A stretch of 49,525 nucleotides of DNA from Raineyella sp044508675. Lineage in GTDB: Bacteria > Actinomycetota > Actinomycetes > Propionibacteriales > Propionibacteriaceae. A program made the position numbers and the translations under genes. Location: positions 1 to 49,525 of the forward strand of contig JBIQHF010000022.1 in NCBI GenBank assembly GCA_044508675.1, given 5' to 3'. The notes beneath the pieces were generated by a model. It was given only the letters and a program-made list of their open reading frames with translations. It did not search any database and was not told the origin of the DNA. Positions 33,291 to 39,976 of the stretch are shown here, one piece after another; within the stretch, counting starts at the first letter, position 1, and each line of letters begins with the position of its first letter.

Positions 33291-35062
33291 CCATCCAGGA
33301 CCTGCTGGATCGAACCGATCAGAACGACGACCGTCCGGTGGTGCTGGACGAACAGGGCAAGCGGGAGGTCCGGCGCGCGGTCCTGTCGGGGATCTGCATC
33401 CCCGGCTACCAGGTGCCGTTCGGCTCCCGGGAGATGCCCGTGGCCAGAGGCTGGGGGTCGGGCGGACTGCAGGTGACGGTGGCCATCGGTGGCCGGGACG
33501 ACACGATCAAGGTGATCGACCAGGGCGACGACGAAGGAGTGAATGCGGTCAACCTGCGCCGACTCATCGCCGGCACCCTCGGCGCCAAGACGACCGCCGA
33601 CACCCGCGAGTGCACCATCACCCAGTCCCGGCACCGGATCCCCGAGGAGAGACTGCACTCCGACCAGGTGCTGGTGCTCCAGGTCCCGGTCTCCGAGCCC
33701 CTCCGCCCGGTGGAGAAGTCGATCCCCGAGTGCGACCGGATGCACGCGGAGGCCGAGTACGCCAAGATCTGGGTCGCGATGTACGAGGACCTGGTCACCG
33801 GCGGAGTGGTGAACGCGTCCTCCGGCTACCCGGTCCTGGTCAACGACCGCTACCTGATGTCGCCGAGCCCGATCCCGCGGTGGGACGTCCCGCGCCTCAG
33901 TGGCGCCGAACAGCTGACCGTGCTGGCCCACGGCCGGGACAAGAAGATCTACGCGGTCCCGCCGCACACCACGGTCGTGCCGGTCACCTTCGACGACGTG
34001 CCCTTCGAGGTCGAGTACACTGCGGAGGCCCGCTGCGAACTCTGCGGCTCCCAGGACGTCTACCTGGTCGAGACCCGCGACGGCGGCTACCTGTGCAGCG
34101 ACACCGAGTGGTGCGCCCGAGTCCGCGACGGCGACATCGACCCGATCCGCCACGAGCTGCAGGTACCACGCAGCCACTACCCCGACCCAGGCCGGCGGGT
34201 CCGCAACGCCGGCATCGAACTGGTCGGCCGGTCCGGGCTGGACCACACCGAGGCGACGGGGCGTACGGCACCCGGACAGGAATGGTCCCTGGCGGTGGAA
34301 CACCTGACCAAGGTCTTCGGGGGCCGACTGGGCTCCAGTGCCGTCCGGGCCGTCGACGATGTCACCTTCGACGTCGCCCCCGGCGAGGCGCTCGGCATCA
34401 TCGGCGAGTCGGGCTCCGGCAAGTCGACCGTGATGCGCTGCATCGTCGGGGAGGAGCATGCCACCAGCGGGGTCGTACGCCTCGCTGCGGTGGACGAGGG
34501 CCGCACCAACGTGCTGGACCTGGACGACTCGCGGCGCCGCGCCCTGCGGATCGGCCTGATGAGCGTGGTGCACCAGGACCCGGCGGCCGGACTCGACCTG
34601 CGGATCAGCGCCGGGGGCAATATCGCCGAACGCCTCACCGCGGCCGGCTGGCGATCCTTCTGGGACATCCGGCAGCGTGCCGCCGCCCTGCTCGACCGGG
34701 TCGAGGTACCGCTGGACCGGATCGACGACGTGGTCGGCCAGTTCTCCGGCGGCATGCGCCAGCGGGTCCAGATCGCCAAGGCCTTGGCCAGCGAGCCGGA
34801 GGTGCTGCTGCTGGACGAGCCGACCACCGGCCTGGACGCCTCGGTCGCTGCGGGGGTCCTCGACCTGTTGCGCGAACTCATCGCCGAACGCGAGATCGCG
34901 GTCGTGGTCGTCAGTCACGACTTCCAGGTGATCCGGGCACTCACCGACCGCGCCCTGGTGATGCATCGCGGCACAGTCATCGAAGAGGGCCTGACCGACC
35001 AACTGCTCGCCGATCCGCACCGGGCCTACACCCAGCGGCTCGTCGCGGCCGCCCACGTCTGA
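33287..35062 (+). CDS. phnJK: PhnJ-PhnK fusion: radical-SAM C-P lyase joined to its ABC-type ATPase
   Basis: A single 591-aa frame without stop holds PhnJ (1 to about 290) and PhnK (about 335-591). PhnJ shows the glycyl-radical region IPGYQVPFG (G40, equivalent to E. coli G32), FQ/VPVSEPLR-type core, DRYLMSPSPIPRWD and IYAVPPHT. The cysteine cluster is C250-x2-C253-x16-C270-x5-C276: three cluster ligands plus the thiyl Cys. The gap of 16 is shorter than the 21 in E. coli. PhnK shows Walker A GESGSGKST (373-381), VVHQDP, signature FSGGMRQR, LLLDEPTTGLD and the SHD switch. The linker is about 45 residues. PhnK is known to dock on PhnJ, so a fusion is structurally reasonable. An in-frame GTG near 34301 could also start a free PhnK. 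Coupled to phnI by ATGA. Confidence 0.9.
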   Translation: MTIQDLLDRTDQNDDRPVVLDEQGKREVRRAVLSGICIPGYQVPFGSREMPVARGWGSGGLQVTVAIGGRDDTIKVIDQGDDEGVNAVNLRRLIAGTLGAKTTADTRECTITQSRHRIPEERLHSDQVLVLQVPVSEPLRPVEKSIPECDRMHAEAEYAKIWVAMYEDLVTGGVVNASSGYPVLVNDRYLMSPSPIPRWDVPRLSGAEQLTVLAHGRDKKIYAVPPHTTVVPVTFDDVPFEVEYTAEARCELCGSQDVYLVETRDGGYLCSDTEWCARVRDGDIDPIRHELQVPRSHYPDPGRRVRNAGIELVGRSGLDHTEATGRTAPGQEWSLAVEHLTKVFGGRLGSSAVRAVDDVTFDVAPGEALGIIGESGSGKSTVMRCIVGEEHATSGVVRLAAVDEGRTNVLDLDDSRRRALRIGLMSVVHQDPAAGLDLRISAGGNIAERLTAAGWRSFWDIRQRAAALLDRVEVPLDRIDDVVGQFSGGMRQRVQIAKALASEPEVLLLDEPTTGLDASVAAGVLDLLRELIAEREIAVVVVSHDFQVIRALTDRALVMHRGTVIEEGLTDQLLADPHRAYTQRLVAAAHV

Positions 35063-35080
35063 GGGAGGAGAGACAACATC

Positions 35081-35839
35081 ATGCGCGAACAGATCCTATG
35101 GGTGGACCACCTCAGCAAGGCCTTCGTCATGCACGCGATCGATCGACGGGTCGAGTCGCTCCGGGAGGTGTCCTTCACCGTCGGGCGGGGCGAGCACCTG
35201 GCGCTGGCCGGCGCCTCCGGGGCCGGCAAGTCCAGCCTGCTGCGCTGCATCCATCGGACCTACCTGCCCGACAGTGGCCGGGTCACGCTCACCACCGATG
35301 CCGGGCCGATCGAGCTGACCAGCCTGTCGGACCGGCACATGGCCCGCCTCCGGGGGCGCGACTTCGGGTACGTGTCGCAGTTCCTGCAGGCGCCGCCCCG
35401 GATGGGTCCCCTGGAGCTGGTGACCGGCGCCGCCCGGCGTCGCGGTCTGGGGCCGCGGGCCGCGGCTGATGCCGCTGCCGAGGCGCTCGGCCTGCTGGGT
35501 GTCGACGAGCTGCTGTGGGATGTGGACTGTGCGGTGCTGTCCGGCGGCGAGCGGCAGCGGGTCAACCTGGCCGCGGGGACGGTCAGTCCGCCGCAACTGC
35601 TCCTGCTGGACGAGCCGGTGTCGGCCCTGGACCCCGCAAACCGGGAGCGGGCCCTGCAACGGATCGAACAGTTGCGGGCGCAGGACGTGAGTGTGGTCGC
35701 TGTCTACCACGACATGCAGATCATCCGTCGGCTTGCCGATCGGGTGTTGGTAATGGAGAACGGCCGGGTGATCGCCGAGGGCGACCCGACCGACGTATTG
35801 GGCCGCCACATCACGGCCCTGGAGGAGGTTGCCCTGTGA
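35081..35839 (+). CDS. phnL: C-P lyase ABC-type ATPase PhnL
   Basis: The 252-aa soluble ATPase matches PhnL: Walker A GASGAGKSS, the typical VSQFLQAPPRMGPLELV stretch (Q-loop), signature LSGGERQR, Walker B LLLDEPVSALD and switch His in VAVYHDMQII. PhnL is needed for ribosylation of phosphonate and can dimerise with PhnK on the core complex. GGGAGGAGAG precedes the ATG at 35081, and the gene is 18 nt after phnJK. This is the only non-overlapping junction between phnG and phnM, so it has its own ribosome-binding site. Confidence 0.92.
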   Translation: MREQILWVDHLSKAFVMHAIDRRVESLREVSFTVGRGEHLALAGASGAGKSSLLRCIHRTYLPDSGRVTLTTDAGPIELTSLSDRHMARLRGRDFGYVSQFLQAPPRMGPLELVTGAARRRGLGPRAAADAAAEALGLLGVDELLWDVDCAVLSGGERQRVNLAAGTVSPPQLLLLDEPVSALDPANRERALQRIEQLRAQDVSVVAVYHDMQIIRRLADRVLVMENGRVIAEGDPTDVLGRHITALEEVAL

Positions 35840-37053
35840 GTACGACCGCTGCCCTGGACGAACGGGCCAGGACCTGGCGCCTCGGGGCCCCCAGACGGGA
35901 CTACGTGATCGGCAACGTCCGCGCGGTCACCGCTACCGCCGTGCTCGACGACGCCGCCGTGGTGGTCCGGGAAGGCCGGATCGCCGACGTGCGGAGCGGA
36001 TCGTTCCGTGACCCGCACACCGTCGACGGGAACGGGTTGCTGCTGCTTCCCGGCATCGTCGACGTGCACTCCGATGCCTTGGAGAACGAGATGCTGCCGC
36101 GGCCCAATGCCCCGGTGCCGGGCGAGTTCGCCCTCACGTCGATGGAGGGCCGGCTGGTCGGTGCCGGAGTGACCACCGTCTTCCACGGCGTACGCTTCGG
36201 CCACCAGACCTTCCGGGGGCTGCCCCGCGACGTCGACGTGTCGGCCGTGATGTGCGATTTGATCGACCGGGCGCCCTCCTACCGTGTCGACCACCGGATC
36301 CTGCACCGGCTCGACATCATGTCGGCGCCCGGGGCCGAGTCGCTGGCCCGGAGGCTGGAGTCCATCCCGTCCGGCGGGGCGATCCCGATGGTCTCGCACG
36401 AGGACCACACGCCCGGTCAGGGCCAGTACGCCGATCCGCAGTACTTCATCGACTACTCGATCAGCAAGGACGGGATGGATCCCGATCAGGCCCGCGAGAA
36501 CGTCGAGCGCCTGATCCGCGAGGGTGTGGAGAAGGAGGGGCTACGGCGCGAGACGCTGGCCTGGCTCGGCCAACTGTCGGGCGCAGGCAAGATCCGACTG
36601 GCCGGCCATGATCCCGACACCCCCGAGGTGGTGGACGGTCTGGTTGCCCGACACTGCAGCGAGGCTGAGTTCCCGACCACGCTGGAGGCCGCCCGGGCCG
36701 CCCACGGGCACGGCCTGGCCGTGATCGCCGGAGCGCCCAACCTGTTGCGCGGCTCCTCCCATGCGGGCAACGTCACCGCTGGGGAACTGCTCGCGGCAGG
36801 CCTGCTCAACGGGCTGGCCTCGGACTACCTGCCGGCAGCAATGCTGGGCTCGGTCTGGCGGGCGATCCGGGACGGCCTGGTCGACCTGCCACGGGGGATC
36901 TCACTGATCACCCAGGGGCCGGCCCGTGCTGCTGGGCTGGACGACCGCGGCGTCCTCGCCGAGGGCTATCGGGCCGATCTGGCGCTGGTCGACGATCGGT
37001 TGCCGACGTGGCCGCGGACCATCACCACCATCCTCAGCGCCGTGCGGACCTAG
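35836..37053 (+). CDS. phnM: Alpha-D-ribose 1-methylphosphonate 5-triphosphate diphosphatase
   Basis: The 405-aa amidohydrolase-fold enzyme removes diphosphate from the triphosphate made by PhnIGHL, giving the substrate of PhnJ. Metal-site motifs are H78-S-D80 in LPGIVDVHSDALE, MVSHEDHTPGQGQ, and the later GAPNLLRGSSHAGNV and ASDYLPAAML blocks, all conserved in PhnM. The GTG start at 35836 overlaps the phnL stop (GTGA). The protein is somewhat longer than the E. coli one (about 378 aa) at the N-terminus. It is the last gene of the locus, ending 17 nt before the convergent pyruvate kinase gene; phnN and phnP do not follow. Confidence 0.93.
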   Translation: MSTTAALDERARTWRLGAPRRDYVIGNVRAVTATAVLDDAAVVVREGRIADVRSGSFRDPHTVDGNGLLLLPGIVDVHSDALENEMLPRPNAPVPGEFALTSMEGRLVGAGVTTVFHGVRFGHQTFRGLPRDVDVSAVMCDLIDRAPSYRVDHRILHRLDIMSAPGAESLARRLESIPSGGAIPMVSHEDHTPGQGQYADPQYFIDYSISKDGMDPDQARENVERLIREGVEKEGLRRETLAWLGQLSGAGKIRLAGHDPDTPEVVDGLVARHCSEAEFPTTLEAARAAHGHGLAVIAGAPNLLRGSSHAGNVTAGELLAAGLLNGLASDYLPAAMLGSVWRAIRDGLVDLPRGISLITQGPARAAGLDDRGVLAEGYRADLALVDDRLPTWPRTITTILSAVRT

Positions 37054-37070
37054 GGGTCAGGCCGCGGTGG

Positions 37071-38894
37071 TCACAGGTCGGTGCCGCGGCCGCTGAGCCG
37101 CAGTCGCCGCAGCAGTGAGCTCTTCTTGTCCTGGTGGCCCTCCATCCGGGTCAGCATGTCGTCGAGGAACCGGATGGCGGTCGGGATGAACGGGCCCTTG
37201 TTGAGCATCACACACTCCGCCCGACCGGACATGGCGGCGTCAGTGACCTCGGCGCGGGCCGGGCGGCCGGCCTTGGCGAGATCCTCCAGCACCTGCGTCG
37301 CCCAGATGACCGGGACGTGGGCGGCCTCGCAGATCCACATGATCTCCTCCTGGATCTCGCCCATCCGTACGTAGCCGGCCTCGACGGCGAGGTCTCCGCG
37401 GGCGATCATCACGCCCAGGTGCGGGGAGGCCATGCCGGCGATGAGGATGTCGGGCAGGTTGCGGAACGCAGGCATCGTCTCGAGCTTCGCGATGATCGGG
37501 AACTCCGGGTGCCCGAGCCGGGCCAGTTCCTGGCGCAGGTCCTGGATGTCGTCGGCGGAGCGTACGAACGACAGGTCGACCGCGTCCGCATGCTCGACGA
37601 TGAAGGGCAGTACCCGGCGGTCCTCCTCGGTCATCGCCGGGAGGTCCAGGTCGGTGTCGGGCAGATTGATGCCCTTCTCCGCGCCGAGCCAGGCACCCTT
37701 CGGGGCGATCCCGGTGACCCGGATCTCCAGCGAGTCGGGCTCCGAGGCGATCACCTCGCCGCTGATCTTGCCGTCGTCGAGCAGGACCCGGTCGCCGACG
37801 GCGACGTCCCGGAACGCTTCCGGCAGCGTGCAGCCGATGGTGGGAGGCTGGGCGGCCGCATCGACCGGGGTGAGGTCGGCGACCAGTCGGATGTGGTCGT
37901 GCGGGTTGATCCGCAGCCGCTGCGGGATGGCCGGCAGGTCGGCCACGGTCGTCCGGTCCTGGTCGGCCAGCAGGGCGATCCCGGGGGTGAGGTAGGCGGT
38001 GTCCGCCAGCTCACAGGTGACCCGGCCGTCCTCGACGGCCAGCACCGACAGTTGGCGTCGGGACCCCCGGGAATCGGCGAACCTGATCGTCTCGCCCGCC
38101 GTGCGCCGGGCCAGCCAGGCGGGGTCGGTCACCGGCAGCGTCCCTGCCGGTGGCGCCGTGACCGCACCGCTGTGACTGCTCGGGGTGGCTGCGACCAGGG
38201 TGAGCGTCGCGGTCTGGGTCGTACGTCCCAGGGGGTCGCGCTGGGGCTTGAACTTGAGGACCTTCGGGCCCGGGGCGATCGGGCCGGTGCGCAGCTTCGG
38301 GCCGGCCAGGTCGACCACGACCACCAGACGACGGCCGGCCTGCGACTCCGCGGCGCGGATGTGGGAGACCATGGCCGCCCACTCGGCAGGCCCGTCATGG
38401 GCCGCATTGATCCGGAAGACCGAGGCGCCGGCCTCCGCGAACTCGGCCACGAGCTCCGGGTCCGTGGCCGCCTCTGTCGGCAGGGTGACCATGATCCGGG
38501 TCGTACGGCCCTCGGGGCGCGGTCCGAAGAGCAGCTCGGTGTTGGCCTCCAGCAGGGCGGGCCCCTCGTCGAACCCGACCAGCGGCGGCTCGTACTGCGG
38601 TTCCGCCATCCCGGCCAGGGCGTGCGCGGCCCGACAGGTCGCCTGGAGGGTGGCCTCGACGTGGGCCTCGGACCGACCGAGGGAGGACAGGCCGTGCCGG
38701 GCGAGGTCGACCTGGAGGGCGCGCAGGTCGGAGGACCGCAACGCGAGGTAGTCCAACAGGTTCTCACCGCTGGCGATGTTGCGCGGGTGGACCTGCTGCA
38801 GGACCGGCGCCTCGTCCTCACTGGTGCTGACGATGCTGTCGCGCAGCGCGTCGAGGCGGTTGGCGAGTTCGGTGATCGAGGGGTGGGCGGGCAT
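37071..38894 (-). CDS. Pyruvate kinase, atypical (N-terminal extension, no C-terminal allosteric domain)
   Basis: The 607-aa protein has about 145 extra residues of helical sequence before the barrel. The catalytic barrel shows RINAAHDG (usual RxNFSHG altered), VVDLAGPKLRTG, LDDGKISGEV, IIAKLETMP with the catalytic Lys and metal Glu, MIARGDLAVE, WATQVLEDLAKAGRPARAEVTD and VMLNKGPFI in place of the usual MLSGETA. The protein stops soon after the barrel, so the regulatory domain is missing. It should convert PEP and ADP to pyruvate and ATP, but altered motifs make this less certain. The ATG at 38894 is preferred: the longer frame from GTG 38951 would run through a CRP/FNR palindrome. Confidence 0.75.
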   Translation of the reverse strand: MPAHPSITELANRLDALRDSIVSTSEDEAPVLQQVHPRNIASGENLLDYLALRSSDLRALQVDLARHGLSSLGRSEAHVEATLQATCRAAHALAGMAEPQYEPPLVGFDEGPALLEANTELLFGPRPEGRTTRIMVTLPTEAATDPELVAEFAEAGASVFRINAAHDGPAEWAAMVSHIRAAESQAGRRLVVVVDLAGPKLRTGPIAPGPKVLKFKPQRDPLGRTTQTATLTLVAATPSSHSGAVTAPPAGTLPVTDPAWLARRTAGETIRFADSRGSRRQLSVLAVEDGRVTCELADTAYLTPGIALLADQDRTTVADLPAIPQRLRINPHDHIRLVADLTPVDAAAQPPTIGCTLPEAFRDVAVGDRVLLDDGKISGEVIASEPDSLEIRVTGIAPKGAWLGAEKGINLPDTDLDLPAMTEEDRRVLPFIVEHADAVDLSFVRSADDIQDLRQELARLGHPEFPIIAKLETMPAFRNLPDILIAGMASPHLGVMIARGDLAVEAGYVRMGEIQEEIMWICEAAHVPVIWATQVLEDLAKAGRPARAEVTDAAMSGRAECVMLNKGPFIPTAIRFLDDMLTRMEGHQDKKSSLLRRLRLSGRGTDL

Positions 38895-38936
38895 GGCCTC
38901 CAGTCTACGGAGCGCGGGGCCACCCCCCAGCTGTGT

Positions 38937-38952
38937 TGTGACGTAGGTCACA
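38937..38952. promoter_or_regulatory. CRP/FNR-family operator (TGTGACGTAGGTCACA)
   Basis: This is a perfect match to TGTGA-N6-TCACA, including the central TA favoured by GlxR-like actinobacterial regulators. It lies 43 nt upstream of the pyruvate kinase start on one side and 61 nt upstream of the GPGG small-protein start on the other. Its core TGACGTAGGTCA recurs, reversed, at 39178-39189. The motif is seen directly; which family member binds it is inference. Confidence 0.65.
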
Positions 38953-38963
38953 TTAGGTTAGAG

Positions 38964-38994
38964 TTGAAAGTGACCTTCCCATCGTGCTTATAAC
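38964..38994 (+). promoter_or_regulatory. Candidate promoter of the GPGG small-protein gene
   Basis: A -35-like TTGAAA (38964-38969) and a -10-like TTATAA/TATAAC (38988-38994) are separated by 18-19 nt, in an AT-rich patch just before the ribosome-binding site. A start near 39000 would put the upstream palindrome at about -56, the range used by activators of the CRP/FNR family at class I promoters. Confidence 0.45.
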
Positions 38995-39012
38995 CAAGAA
39001 ATGAGGAGTGGA

Positions 39013-39156
39013 ATGGCCACAATCCTTTGGATCATTGCCGTCGTCCTCGTCATCGCCGGCATCCTTGCCCTGTTCCGCAGGCAACTGCTCTGGGGCATCG
39101 TGCTGATCGTCGTCGGGCTCCTGGTGGGCCCGGGCGGGGTGTCCCTCTTCACCTGA
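39013..39156 (+). CDS. GPGG-motif small membrane protein, 47 aa
   Basis: ATG at 39013 with GAGGAGTG 4 nt upstream opens a 47-residue frame, MATILWIIAVVLVIAGILAL at the start, then FRRQ, a second hydrophobic helix (LLWGIVLIVVGLLV) and the terminal GPGG motif (39-42) followed by VSLFT. This two-helix hairpin with GPGG is a known but uncharacterised actinobacterial small-protein type. It is missed by length cut-offs. It sits between two CRP/FNR-like palindromes and upstream of the di-iron repair gene, so it may be induced under low oxygen or nitrosative stress; that is inference from position. Confidence 0.8.
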   Translation: MATILWIIAVVLVIAGILALFRRQLLWGIVLIVVGLLVGPGGVSLFT

Positions 39157-39175
39157 TGGTCTCCCGCGCGGTCGG

Positions 39176-39191
39176 CTTGACCTACGTCAAG
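39176..39191. promoter_or_regulatory. FNR/DNR-like operator (CTTGACCTACGTCAAG)
   Basis: A perfect inverted repeat TTGAC-CTAC-GTCAA, close to the FNR/DNR consensus TTGAT-N4-ATCAA, lies 78 nt before the iron-sulfur repair gene. Its core is the exact reverse complement of the core of the palindrome at 38937-38952. If the -10 box is TACCGT (39213-39218), the site is centred at about -41.5, the class II activator position. Confidence 0.6.
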
Positions 39192-39269
39192 GAAGGCCGC
39201 GGCGGGGCCACCTACCGTGTTCCCCATGAGCCCGGGACGACCGTCCCGCACTGACCTGTGGGGAACACC

Positions 39270-39974
39270 ATGACCATCAGCACTTCCACCCTCCTGGGAG
39301 ACCTCGTCTCCGAGGACCCCCGCCGCACGCGCGTCCTGGAGTCGTACGGCTTGGACTACTGCTGCGGTGGGCAGCGCACGCTGCACGAGGCCGCCGCGGC
39401 GAAGGGCGTCGACCCGGACCGTGTCGCGGCCGACCTGCTGCTGCCCGGGGAGGCCGCGCCGCTGCGCTGGGAATCGTCGGATCTGGCCGGCCTGGCGCAC
39501 GACATCGTGGATACCCACCACGCCTACCTGTGGGCAGAGATGCCACGACTGCAGACCTTGGTCACCAAGGTCGTCGGCGTGCACGGCGATCGCCACCCCG
39601 AACTGGCCCAGGTCGGCGACCTGTACGCCCGGGCCGTGGCCGATCTCGACCCGCACCTGACCCGCGAGGAGCGCGTGGTCTTCCCGGCGATCACCCGGCT
39701 GGAGCGTACGCAGGCGCCGGTCCGGCTGGCCGGCACCACGCTCGGCGACGCCGTGCAGAAACTGATCGACGAGCACGACGTGGTCGGTGAGCTGTTCGCG
39801 CAGGTCAACCGGATCACCGACGGCTACACCACTCCTGCCGACGGCTGCGCCTCGTACGCCGCGATGCTGGCCGGACTGCAGCAGATGGAGCAGGACCTGC
39901 ACCTGCACGTGCACAAGGAGAACAACGTGCTGTTCCCCAAGGTCGTCGAGCTGGATCGGCGCGTCTCCGCCTGA
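39270..39974 (+). CDS. ric: Iron-sulfur cluster repair di-iron protein (RIC/ScdA/YtfE family)
   Basis: The 234-aa protein has an N-terminal DUF542 (ScdA_N) domain with LESYGLDYCCGG (C31, C32) and a C-terminal hemerythrin-like four-helix bundle (about 75-230). The di-iron ligand pattern is DIVDTHHAYLWAE, LDPHLTREERVVFPAI, IDEHDVVGE and HLHVHKENNVLFPKV. YtfE/ScdA proteins repair iron-sulfur clusters damaged by nitric oxide or peroxide and can react with NO. The ATG at 39270 with GGGGA 6 nt upstream is chosen; a GTG at 39258 is in frame. An FNR/DNR-like palindrome upstream fits control by oxygen or NO. Confidence 0.92.
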   Translation: MTISTSTLLGDLVSEDPRRTRVLESYGLDYCCGGQRTLHEAAAAKGVDPDRVAADLLLPGEAAPLRWESSDLAGLAHDIVDTHHAYLWAEMPRLQTLVTKVVGVHGDRHPELAQVGDLYARAVADLDPHLTREERVVFPAITRLERTQAPVRLAGTTLGDAVQKLIDEHDVVGELFAQVNRITDGYTTPADGCASYAAMLAGLQQMEQDLHLHVHKENNVLFPKVVELDRRVSA

Positions 39975-39976
39975 GG

